Shown here: one piece after another, positions 1 through 5,872 of the stretch
Position numbering within the stretch: position 1 is the stretch's first letter
Layout of the letters: each line of letters starts with the position of its first letter
Origin: an uncultured Lysobacterales bacterium
GTDB taxonomy: Bacteria; Pseudomonadota; Gammaproteobacteria; Xanthomonadales; SZUA-36
Assembly (NCBI GenBank): GCA_937995275.1
Contig: CALKKN010000297.1
Span: forward strand, 1 to 6,124
Direction: 5' to 3'
Length of the DNA stretch: 6,124 bases
Position numbers and translations under genes: made by a program
Notes under the pieces: generated by a model
The model's database searches: none
Seen by the model: the letters and a program-made list of their open reading frames with translations, nothing else
Told to the model about the DNA's origin: nothing

Positions 1-842
1 CCATGGCCGAGCTCGCGCGGAATGCGGACGGGGACGAGTTGCTCTTTGTCCACCAGGGCGCCGGGCACCTGTTCTGCGATTACGGGCACCTGGAGGTCAG
101 CGAGGGCGACTACGTCATTCTGCCGCGCAGCACGATGTGGCGCCTGGAGACGGATGCCCCCATGCGGCTGCTGATGGTCGAGGCCACGGGTGGCAGCTAC
201 CTGCTGCCGGACAAGGGCCTGGTCGGTCCGCACGCCATTTTCGACCCGGCGGTCCTCGACACGCCAAAACTGGACCAGACCTTCATGGACCAGCAGGACG
301 AGACCGAATGGGCGGTGAACGTCAAGGTACGGGGCAAAGTGACGCGGATTTACTACCCGTTCAACCCGCTGGATGCGGTGGGCTGGAAAGGGGACCTGGC
401 GCCGGTGCGCGTCAACTGGCGGGACATCCGGCCCCTGCTCAGCGATCGCTACCATCTGCCGCCCTCGGCGCACACCACGTTCGTGGCCAATCGTTTCGTG
501 GTGTGCACCTTCGCACCGCGCCCGTTCGAATCCGACCCGGGGGCGCTCAAGGTGCCGTTCTTCCACAATAACGACGATTACGACGAGGTGATCTTCTACC
601 ACCGCGGCGAGTTTTTCAGCCGTGACAACATTCATCCCGGCATGATCACCTACCACCCGGTCGGCTTCACGCACGGCCCGCATCCAAAGGCCCTGCAAAA
701 CGCATTCGAGGCGAAATCCGCCGGCACGGACGAGGTGGCCGTCATGATCGATACGCGGGATCCCGTGGTCGTGGACGAACGTGCCGGGCCGCTGGAGTGG
801 GGCGGTTACGCAGATTCCTGGAAGGTAGGAGGAAGCCGATGA
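1..842 (+). CDS. hmgA: Homogentisate 1,2-dioxygenase, C-terminal part (5' end outside window)
   Basis: This enzyme is a cytosolic, iron-dependent, cupin-fold ring-cleaving dioxygenase that converts homogentisate to maleylacetoacetate in tyrosine and phenylalanine breakdown. The reading frame is open to the left edge. The ATG at 3 is probably internal, because the visible 279 residues begin inside the N-terminal domain (ARNADGDELLFVHQG near residues 5-19). Canonical family members have roughly 380-445 residues. Likely Fe ligands, counted from the codon at 3, are His188 (FFHNN), Glu195 (DYDEV) and His224 (FTHGPHP), placed by analogy with human H335, E341 and H371. The H-to-E spacing is one residue longer than in the human enzyme, suggesting the shorter bacterial subfamily. 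The stop overlaps the fahA start as ATGA, so coupling with the next step of the pathway is likely. The function call is confident; the true start cannot be seen. Confidence 0.93.
   Translation, partial: MAELARNADGDELLFVHQGAGHLFCDYGHLEVSEGDYVILPRSTMWRLETDAPMRLLMVEATGGSYLLPDKGLVGPHAIFDPAVLDTPKLDQTFMDQQDETEWAVNVKVRGKVTRIYYPFNPLDAVGWKGDLAPVRVNWRDIRPLLSDRYHLPPSAHTTFVANRFVVCTFAPRPFESDPGALKVPFFHNNDDYDEVIFYHRGEFFSRDNIHPGMITYHPVGFTHGPHPKALQNAFEAKSAGTDEVAVMIDTRDPVVVDERAGPLEWGGYADSWKVGGSR
827..833 (+). promoter_or_regulatory. Ribosome binding site for fahA
   Basis: A perfect AGGAGGA lies inside the end of hmgA, five bases before the ATG at 839. It favours that start over the in-frame ATG at 797, which lies deep within hmgA and would add 14 residues that do not resemble the family N-terminus. 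Confidence 0.8.
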
Positions 843-1825
843 AACTTGCATCGCTGAAGGCCGGCGGCCGCGACGGAACCCTGATCGTCGTCGACCGGCC
901 ATTGCAGTCCTATGTCGCTGTTCCGGAAATAGCCGGGACCCTGCAGCAGGCTCTGGACGACTGGTCACGAACCGCGCCCCGGCTGAACGCGGTTTCCGAA
1001 GCGCTGAATGCCGGCGAGCGGGCTGACGCGCAGCGCCTGGATTTAACCGCGCTGGCCTCGCCGCTGCCGCGTGCCTACGAATTCGTGGACGGCAGCGCCT
1101 ACCTGCCCCACGTCGAACGGGTGCGGCGGGCGCGGGGTGCCGAAGTACCCGAGTCGTTCTACACGGATCCGCTGATGTACCAGGCGGTCTCGGCCGGCTT
1201 CCTGGGTCCGCGGGATCCCGTCTTCGTCGTCAGCGAGGACTACGGCATCGACTTCGAGGCGGAGGTCGTGGTGGTCACCGACGACGTGCCGATGGCGGTC
1301 GGCTCCGGGGAGGCGGCGGCACACGTGCAGCTGGTTTGCCTGATCAACGATGTCAGCCTGCGCAACCTGATCCCGGCCGAGCTGGCCAAGGGCTTCGGGT
1401 TCCTGCAGTCTAAACCGCGCTCCGCCCTGTCGCCGGTGCTGGTAACCCCGGAGGAACTCGGTCCCGCCTGGCGCGATTCGGTCCTGCACCTGCCGCTGCG
1501 CTCCTGGCTGAACGGCGAACGTTTCGGGGAACCGGAGGCTGGTGTCGACATGCAGTTCAGTTTCGCCGAACTGATCGCGCACGCCGCGAAAACGCGGCCC
1601 CTCGCAGCGGGTACGCTGGTGGGTTCCGGCACGGTGGCCAACCAGGACGAGGCGCTGGGCGCGTCGTGCCTGGCGGAGCTGCGCATGCTGGAGATCATCG
1701 AGCACGGCAAGCCGAGCACTCCGTTCATGAGCTTCGGCGACACGATACGCATTGAGATGCTGGACGCCGCAGGAGGCTCCATATTCGGCGCGATCGAGCA
1801 GGAGATCCGACCGTATGGCCGCTGA
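839..1825 (+). CDS. fahA: Fumarylacetoacetate hydrolase (fumarylacetoacetase)
   Basis: The product hydrolyses fumarylacetoacetate to fumarate and acetoacetate, the last step of homogentisate catabolism, in the cytosol. It has 328 residues, normal for the bacterial form and shorter than the roughly 420-residue animal enzyme. The N-terminal ~75 residues are a variable cap (MKLASLKAGGRDG...). The FAH-fold catalytic domain follows. Likely metal ligands are Glu140 and Glu142 (IDFEAEV) and Asp171 (LINDVSLRN). Lys192 (LQSKPRS) and Thr265 (GSGTVAN) match catalytic or binding positions of mouse FAH (K253, T350). The run from NDVSLRN through ELAKGFGF is characteristic of this bacterial group. The start at 839 is supported by a strong Shine-Dalgarno and a 4-base ATGA overlap with hmgA. 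The 3' end overlaps maiA by 11 bases. Residue equivalences are from memory of the family. Confidence 0.95.
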   Translation: MKLASLKAGGRDGTLIVVDRPLQSYVAVPEIAGTLQQALDDWSRTAPRLNAVSEALNAGERADAQRLDLTALASPLPRAYEFVDGSAYLPHVERVRRARGAEVPESFYTDPLMYQAVSAGFLGPRDPVFVVSEDYGIDFEAEVVVVTDDVPMAVGSGEAAAHVQLVCLINDVSLRNLIPAELAKGFGFLQSKPRSALSPVLVTPEELGPAWRDSVLHLPLRSWLNGERFGEPEAGVDMQFSFAELIAHAAKTRPLAAGTLVGSGTVANQDEALGASCLAELRMLEIIEHGKPSTPFMSFGDTIRIEMLDAAGGSIFGAIEQEIRPYGR

Positions 1826-2492
1826 GCTTGGTGGAGACGAAAGGCCCGCGCTCGCTCTGTACGGCTACTGGCGCAGTTCGTCGTCTTACCGGGTGCGGAT
1901 CGCGCTGAACCTGAAGGGTCTGGACTACGAGCAGCGCGCCGTCAACCTGGTGCGCGGGGGCGGCGAACAGAAATCACCGGAATACCGCTTAATCAACCCG
2001 CTCGGGCTGGTCCCCGTCCTGGTGCACGGCGGCGTCGTGGTCGCGCAGTCCGTGGCCATCTGCGAATACCTCGAGGAAGTGTGTCCGGCGACCGCGCTGC
2101 TGCCGCCCGATGCGGCCGGCCGTGCCAGGGTGCGCTGCATCGTGCAGTCGATCACCAGCGAGATTCAGCCGCTCAACAACCTCGGGGTGATGAAATATCT
2201 CGGCGGCGTTATGGAGCAGGGCGACGCGGCGGTAAAACGGTGGTACCAGCACTGGATCGCGCGGGGATTCGCGGCGATCGAATCCTGGCTGGAAGGCGAC
2301 GACACCGGGCGGTTCTGTCACGGTGACTATCCGACGCTGGCCGACTGCTTCCTGGTCCCGCAGGTGTACAACGCCGAACGATTCGATTGTGACCTCGGAC
2401 CGTATCCGCGGCTGAAGCACATTACCGAAGTGTGCCGCTCGCTGGACGCATTTCGCAGGGCTGAGCCCGAAAACCAGGCCGACGCCCCCTGA
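1815..2492 (+). CDS. maiA: Maleylacetoacetate isomerase (zeta-class glutathione S-transferase)
   Basis: This glutathione-dependent cis-trans isomerase converts maleylacetoacetate to fumarylacetoacetate, linking the products of the two genes before it. It has 225 residues, the family's usual length. The N-terminal thioredoxin-like domain (about 12-92) carries the zeta-class signature SSSSYRVR at 21-28, the cis-proline segment GLVPVL at 64-69, and the glutathione-contacting QS at 78-79. The helical domain shows QPLNNLGVMKYL (118-129), HWIARGF (146-152), PTLADCFLVPQVYNAERFDCDL (173-194, read in two halves) and a QADAP tail. The human SSCSWR cysteine is serine here, as in many bacterial relatives. 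An AGGAG at 1800-1804 sits ten bases before the ATG at 1815; an in-frame ATG at 1752 lies far inside fahA and is unlikely. Maleylpyruvate isomerase is a close relative, but the neighbours favour MaiA. Confidence 0.94.
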   Translation: MAAELGGDERPALALYGYWRSSSSYRVRIALNLKGLDYEQRAVNLVRGGGEQKSPEYRLINPLGLVPVLVHGGVVVAQSVAICEYLEEVCPATALLPPDAAGRARVRCIVQSITSEIQPLNNLGVMKYLGGVMEQGDAAVKRWYQHWIARGFAAIESWLEGDDTGRFCHGDYPTLADCFLVPQVYNAERFDCDLGPYPRLKHITEVCRSLDAFRRAEPENQADAP

Positions 2493-2509
2493 CAATATCC
2501 GCCGGGGGG

Positions 2510-2538
2510 TTAACTCAACCGCCTGCATGCGTCATAAT
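2510..2538 (+). promoter_or_regulatory. Candidate sigma70-type promoter for the lipoprotein pair
   Basis: TTAACT (2510-2515) and CATAAT (2533-2538) are separated by 17 bases, matching the -35 and -10 consensus at 4 of 6 and 5 of 6 positions. It lies in the short gap after maiA. Transcription would start near 2545, giving a leader of about 25 bases before the ATG at 2571. Found by eye only. Confidence 0.5.
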
Positions 2539-2570
2539 CCGGAAGGATACCGTTCATACTGCCCTTGCCG

Positions 2571-2933
2571 ATGCGATACCTTCTGATCCTGCTCCTGATG
2601 CTGCTGGCGGCGTGCACGACGCCAAAGCCTGCCCCCGACTCGTTCGAAGACGCTGAGCAGGCCATTGACGCGGCCGTACGCGCCGGCGCGGAGGAATGTT
2701 CGCCCGTGGAGTTGCGTTTCGCCCGGGAAAAGCTGGCGGAGGCGCACAAGGGCATGGAGGTGCGCCAGTACGACAAGTCGATCTATCTGATCGAACAGTC
2801 CGAGATCAATTCGGAACTCGCGATTGAAAAATGCAAAACCGCCGCGGTGCGGGCCCGAGTCGCTGAACTGAGCCGCGAGAACGAGGTGCTCCGCGAAGAC
2901 TTCCTGGCGACCTTCGGGGAGGAATTCGAATGA
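2571..2933 (+). CDS. DUF4398-like outer-membrane lipoprotein
   Basis: This is a 120-residue exported lipoprotein of unknown precise function. Residues 1-14 form a short hydrophobic signal peptide with one Arg at position 2. They end in a lipobox (LLAAC) with the lipidated cysteine at residue 15. Thr at +2 rather than Asp fits sorting to the outer membrane. Residues ~24-90 form a helical hairpin rich in Ala, Glu and Lys with the DUF4398 pattern (SPVELRFAREKLAEA at 44-58, then a second helix after QYDKS). Residues 91-112 look like a coiled coil. Two further cysteines (43 and 88) could form a periplasmic disulfide. I chose the ATG at 2571 over a TTG at 2565; neither has a well-placed Shine-Dalgarno. 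The 3' end overlaps the OmpA-family gene by 4 bases, implying a joint role in envelope anchoring. Confidence 0.85.
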   Translation: MRYLLILLLMLLAACTTPKPAPDSFEDAEQAIDAAVRAGAEECSPVELRFAREKLAEAHKGMEVRQYDKSIYLIEQSEINSELAIEKCKTAAVRARVAELSRENEVLREDFLATFGEEFE

Positions 2934-3925
2934 GTGCGGTCCGCCTGCGCCTGGCCCTTGCTGTCGGCATGACCGTGCTGCTGGCCGCCTGCACGACGGC
3001 GCCGAAGAAGGACCTCGCGCTTGAACAGGTCCGGTCGCAGCTCGAAGAACTCCAGTCCGACGAGGATCTGGCAGGCTATGCCCCGCTGGCGCTGGGCGAG
3101 GCCGAGCGAGCGCTGCGCCAAGCAGAGGCGGCCACGAACGACACCCAACGCATCCACCTGATTTACATGGCCGACCGGCGCATACAGATTGCTCGCGCGG
3201 TCGCCCAGCGCGAGCAGCTGAATCGGGAGTTCGAGCAACTCGACGAGGAACGTAACGCGATGCTGGTCAAAGCGAGCCAGCTGGAGGCCGAGCGGGCGCG
3301 GCTCGAGGCTGAACGCGCTCGGATGATGTCGCAGGCGACGGCCGAGGACGCCGAACGGGCCCGTGAAGAGGCTTTGGCGGCGCAGCAGCGCGAGGCTGAG
3401 TCCGCGCGCACGGCCCAGCAGGCGATCGAGGAGGCGGAACAGGCCAAGGCGCTGGCCGCGTCGAGCGCGACCGCGGCCCAACTCGCCAAGCGGGAGGCCG
3501 AACTGGCAATCGAACAGGCGGATTCACTGCGCCGGCAGCTGGAGAACCTGCAGTTGCGGCAGACCGAGAGCGGCGTCGTCGTCACGCTGGGTGACGTGCT
3601 GTTCGAGACCGGCGAGGTCCAGTTGCGCCAGGAAGCGATGGCCAGCCTGGTCGAGGTCGTCGACTTGCTGCAGAGCGAACCGGACAAGCAGATCCGCATC
3701 GAAGGTCACACCGATTCGACGGGGGATGCGGCGACCAATCTCAAGATATCCGAGCAACGGGCCGAAGCGGTGCTGGAGGCGCTGGTATCGCTGGGCGTCA
3801 GCGCCGACCGGTTCACGACCGCCGGCATGGGCCAGGATTTCCCGATTGCGAGCAACGAGACCGAAGAAGGCCGGGCCCAGAACCGGCGCGTTGACGTCAT
3901 TCTGCTCGACGATCAGGGCCCCTAG
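2930..3925 (+). CDS. OmpA-family lipoprotein with DUF4398-like N-terminus and coiled coil
   Basis: This 331-residue protein is probably anchored in the outer membrane and binds peptidoglycan in the periplasm. The signal peptide ends in a lipobox (LLAAC) with the lipidated cysteine at 21 and Thr at +2. Residues ~30-95 resemble DUF4398 (GYAPLALGEAERALRQAEAA at 49-68). Residues ~95-212 are a long Ala/Glu/Arg/Gln-rich coiled coil, including two LEAERAR heptads. The OmpA C-terminal domain spans ~217-326: a strand at VVVTLGDVLFETG, then IEGHTDSTGD, NLKISEQRAEAV, and GRAQNRRVDV. Asp262 and Arg277 match the diaminopimelate-binding pair of OmpA-like domains. There is no N-terminal beta-barrel, so it is Pal-like in topology rather than a porin. 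A GGAGGA at 2918-2923 precedes the ATG at 2930, which overlaps the preceding stop (ATGA). Confidence 0.92.
   Translation: MSAVRLRLALAVGMTVLLAACTTAPKKDLALEQVRSQLEELQSDEDLAGYAPLALGEAERALRQAEAATNDTQRIHLIYMADRRIQIARAVAQREQLNREFEQLDEERNAMLVKASQLEAERARLEAERARMMSQATAEDAERAREEALAAQQREAESARTAQQAIEEAEQAKALAASSATAAQLAKREAELAIEQADSLRRQLENLQLRQTESGVVVTLGDVLFETGEVQLRQEAMASLVEVVDLLQSEPDKQIRIEGHTDSTGDAATNLKISEQRAEAVLEALVSLGVSADRFTTAGMGQDFPIASNETEEGRAQNRRVDVILLDDQGP
3281..3322 (+). repeat. Tandem heptad-coding repeat (2 x 21 bases)
   Basis: Two adjacent 21-base units (3281-3301 and 3302-3322) both encode LEAERAR, residues 118-131 of the OmpA-family lipoprotein. They differ at five positions, all third codon bases. 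The protein repeat is exact while the DNA has diverged synonymously, consistent with a coiled-coil heptad held by selection. Confidence 0.75.
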
Positions 3926-3942
3926 GCGGACCCGGTTGAAGG

Positions 3943-3957
3943 GCCGGCTTGCCCGGC
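3943..3957 (+). terminator. Weak hairpin after the OmpA-family gene, possible terminator
   Basis: GCCGG and CCGGC form a 5-bp GC stem around a CTTGC loop, 17 bases after the stop codon. No T-run follows directly; the nearest (3994-3999) is about 36 bases further on. It could be an attenuated or Rho-associated end, or chance in GC-rich DNA. Confidence 0.25.
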
Positions 3958-3977
3958 GGCGCCAATTGCGCTAGATT
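3949..3977 (+). promoter_or_regulatory. Candidate promoter upstream of the YdcH-family gene
   Basis: TTGCCC (3949-3954) and TAGATT (3972-3977) are 17 bases apart, each matching 4 of 6 consensus positions. If used, it would give a leader of roughly 195 bases before the ATG at 4179. The match is modest and overlaps the weak hairpin at 3943-3957. Confidence 0.3.
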
Positions 3978-4017
3978 TACATCGCCGACATGGTTTTTTC
4001 CACCCACAATGGAGATC

Positions 4018-4048
4018 GCGGTTGATGGCTCACACAGGCCTGAACCGC
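4018..4048 (+). other. Imperfect hairpin in the leader of the YdcH-family gene
   Basis: GCGGTT (4018-4023) pairs perfectly with AACCGC (4043-4048). Inside, GGC (4027-4029) can pair with GCC (4038-4040) across a small asymmetric internal loop, closing an 8-base loop. No T-run follows, so it is not an intrinsic terminator. Its role, if any, is unknown. Confidence 0.35.
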
Positions 4049-4167
4049 CTCATGCCACGTCTCGTATTCTGTTATTGCCCCGCGTCACACCCCAACAACT
4101 TTTTCAGCGAAGCCGAATGGCCGCCCCGGGCGCCTGCGCGTCGCTGCACCTGCCAAGACAATGAATC

Positions 4168-4173
4168 GGAGGA
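4168..4173 (+). promoter_or_regulatory. Ribosome binding site deciding the YdcH-family start
   Basis: GGAGGA lies five bases before the ATG at 4179. The alternative in-frame ATG at 4161 lies upstream of this motif, has no Shine-Dalgarno of its own, and would add MNRRIP before the family's usual MFEH start. Confidence 0.8.
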
Positions 4174-4178
4174 TTCCA

Positions 4179-4394
4179 ATGTTTGAACACCGCCAGCAAG
4201 AAATGGAGAAACTGATGAAGGAGAACGACGAGTTTCTGCGTATCTACAACCGTCATCAGGAGCTGGACAAAAGAGTGACTGCCGCGGAAGTCGGGACCGC
4301 GCCGATGGAGGACCTGGCCCTCAACCAGCTCAAGAAGGAAAAACTCTGGGCCAAGGATAAACTGGCCCGAATAATGGACCTGTCCGGAGCCTGA
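4179..4394 (+). CDS. YdcH family protein (DUF465)
   Basis: This 71-residue, highly charged, all-helical cytosolic protein belongs to the DUF465/YdcH family, which has no firmly established biochemical role. The family pattern is clear: MFEH at the N-terminus, then a first helix to FLRIYNRHQELDKRV (19-33), a turn with VGTAPMEDL (38-46), and a second helix with LKKEKLWAKDKL (51-62). These suggest an antiparallel helical hairpin. No signal peptide, membrane segment or cysteine is present. The length is typical. It stands alone, with a 253-base gap before it and a strong terminator after it, so it is probably a single-gene transcript. Codon use looks like that of its neighbours. The family assignment is confident; function is unknown. 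Confidence 0.92.
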   Translation: MFEHRQQEMEKLMKENDEFLRIYNRHQELDKRVTAAEVGTAPMEDLALNQLKKEKLWAKDKLARIMDLSGA

Positions 4395-4414
4395 ACCGGA
4401 GACATCACTCGCGT

Positions 4415-4447
4415 AAACGGCCGGGTCGAATCCCGGCCGTTTCATTC
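4415..4447 (+). terminator. Intrinsic terminator after the YdcH-family gene
   Basis: An 11-bp perfect stem (4415-4425 with 4432-4442) closes a 6-base TCGAAT loop. Eight of the pairs are G-C, and the stem ends in AAA/TTT. The downstream tract TTTCATTCTT is T-rich but broken. It lies 21 bases after the stop and separates the YdcH-family gene from the cbs operon. Confidence 0.85.
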
Positions 4448-4495
4448 TTCAGCCCCGAACCGTAAGCTACCCCGGGACCCTCAGGAAAATCCGAC

Positions 4496-5872
4496 ATGCC
4501 CCTATTGAACAACATCCTCGAGTTGATCGGTGCGACTCCGGTCGTGCGGATCAACCACATGGATACCGGCCCCTGCGAGCTGTTCATCAAACTCGAGAGC
4601 CAGAATCCCGGTGGTTCGATCAAGGACCGCATCGGGCTGAAAATGGTCGAGGATGCGGAAGCCGCCGGGCTGATCGGTCCGGGGTCAACGCTGGTGGAGG
4701 GAACCGCGGGGAACACCGGGCTCGGCCTGGCATTGGTCGCAGCCCAGACGGGGTATCGGCTGGTGCTGGTCATTCCCGACAAGATGAGCCGGGAGAAGAT
4801 ATCGAACCTGAAGGCCATGGGCGCCGAAGTCGTCCTGACGCGCTCTGATGTGGCCAAGGGTCATCCCGAGTACTACCAGGACCTGGCGAAACGCCTGGCC
4901 TCCGAGATGGAGGGCGCGTTTTTTATAAACCAGTTCGGCAACCCGTCCAACCCGAAGGCGCACGAGGAGGTCACCGGCCCCGAAATCTGGGAACAGATGG
5001 AGGGCGACCTGGACGCCATCGTGCTGGGCGTTGGGTCAAGCGGTACCGTGACCGGGCTGTCGCGGTATTTCGCGCGCGTGGCGCCCGAACTCGAACTGGT
5101 ACTGGCGGATCCGGAGGGGTCGATACTCGCCGAGTACATCAACGAGGGGACGCTCTCCACCAAGAGTTCCAGTTGGCTGGTGGAAGGCATCGGCGAGGAC
5201 TTTCTGCCGACCATCAGCGATTTCACCCGCGTCCACAGGGCCTATTCGATCAGCGACCGCGACAGCTTTCTATTTGGGCGGGAACTGCTGGTCCGCGAGG
5301 GTATCCTCGGCGGTTCCTCGACGGGCACGCTCATTGCGGCAGCACTCCGCTACTGCCGCGAGCAGGACACGCCCCGGCGGGTGCTGACCTTCGCCTGCGA
5401 TACGGGCAACCGTTACCTGTCGAAGATGTTCAACGACTTCTGGATGCGCGACCAGGGGTTCCTCGAGACGACCGGTTTCGGCGACCTCCGGGACCTGATC
5501 GCGCGGCCCTTCGAGACACACGACACGGTGACCGTCGGCCCCGACGAGCCCCTCGCCAACGCCTACAGCCGCATGAAACTTTACGACGTCTCGCAGCTGC
5601 CGGTGATCGCGGACGACAGGCTGGTGGGCATCCTGGACGAATCCGATCTGCTGCTGGCGGTGGCGGAGTCAGCAGCGCATTTTGCCGAACCGGTCAGCAG
5701 CGCGATGGTGACCGATCTCACGGAAATCGACGTCGGGGCGCCGGTTGCCGACCTGATGCCCATCTTCGCGCGCGATTTCGTCGCGATCGTCATGGAAGGG
5801 GACCGGTTTCTGGGGCTGATTACCCGGGTGGACCTGCTGAACTACCTTCGCAGGAAGGCGGATTACCAGTGA
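4496..5872 (+). CDS. cbs: Cystathionine beta-synthase (PLP enzyme with CBS-domain pair)
   Basis: This cytosolic PLP enzyme condenses serine (or an activated serine) with homocysteine to form cystathionine. The 458 residues comprise a fold-type II catalytic domain (~1-320) and two C-terminal CBS motifs (~334-390 and ~399-454) forming a Bateman module. The PLP Schiff-base lysine is K43 in PGGSIKDR. The substrate loop is EGTAGNTG (68-75), with N73 expected to contact the PLP ring. The phosphate-binding loop is GVGSSGT (178-184). VEGIGEDF (229-236) and NRYLSKMFND (305-314) are typical of cystathionine beta-synthases rather than CysK-type enzymes. The N-terminal heme region of animal CBS is absent. 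AGGA at 4483-4486 lies nine bases before the ATG. Its partner gene overlaps the stop, supporting transsulfuration. An O-acetylserine-using cysteine synthase activity cannot be fully excluded. Confidence 0.92.
   Translation: MPLLNNILELIGATPVVRINHMDTGPCELFIKLESQNPGGSIKDRIGLKMVEDAEAAGLIGPGSTLVEGTAGNTGLGLALVAAQTGYRLVLVIPDKMSREKISNLKAMGAEVVLTRSDVAKGHPEYYQDLAKRLASEMEGAFFINQFGNPSNPKAHEEVTGPEIWEQMEGDLDAIVLGVGSSGTVTGLSRYFARVAPELELVLADPEGSILAEYINEGTLSTKSSSWLVEGIGEDFLPTISDFTRVHRAYSISDRDSFLFGRELLVREGILGGSSTGTLIAAALRYCREQDTPRRVLTFACDTGNRYLSKMFNDFWMRDQGFLETTGFGDLRDLIARPFETHDTVTVGPDEPLANAYSRMKLYDVSQLPVIADDRLVGILDESDLLLAVAESAAHFAEPVSSAMVTDLTEIDVGAPVADLMPIFARDFVAIVMEGDRFLGLITRVDLLNYLRRKADYQ
5852..5858 (+). 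promoter_or_regulatory. Ribosome binding site for the GTG-started lyase gene
   Basis: AGGAAGG lies ten bases before the GTG at 5869, inside the end of cbs. With the 4-base GTGA overlap it supports the non-ATG start and translational coupling. Confidence 0.6.

Larger units (their letters stand above)
3926..4178. other. Intergenic region without a convincing gene
   Basis: These 253 bases separate the OmpA-family lipoprotein gene from the YdcH-family gene. They contain a weak hairpin (3943-3957), a candidate promoter (3949-3977), a six-T run (3994-3999) and an imperfect hairpin (4018-4048). The only long open frame (3949-4164, TTG start) has no ribosome binding site and an unstructured, atypical composition, so I do not call it. 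Confidence 0.6.

Noticed and set aside
1043..1705. Long minus-strand open frame across fahA
   Set aside because: It lies wholly inside fahA, whose motifs are clear. Its Arg/Gln-rich composition is what the antisense of a GC-rich gene gives.
2508..2520. Hairpin GGTT/AACC after maiA as a terminator
   Set aside because: The stem is only four pairs and no T-run follows. The same bases fit better as part of a promoter.
2783..3481. Long minus-strand open frame across the two lipoprotein genes
   Set aside because: It spans both plus-strand genes and their overlap, has low-complexity Leu/Arg-rich composition, and mirrors the coiled-coil codons.
3949..4164. Possible 71-residue gene in the intergenic gap
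   Set aside because: It starts at TTG without a Shine-Dalgarno, has no recognisable domain, and its end overlaps the next gene's leader.
4418..4440. Resemblance to a tRNA T-arm (GGG TCGAAT CCC)
   Set aside because: The loop has six bases, lacking one T of the usual TTCGAAT. There is no acceptor, D or anticodon arm upstream and no CCA. The 11-bp stem and following T-rich tract fit an intrinsic terminator.
4440..4468. Promoter for cbs just after the terminator (TTTCAT and TAAGCT)
   Set aside because: The match to the -35 consensus is poor and overlaps the terminator tail. A promoter is expected here, but I cannot place it by eye.
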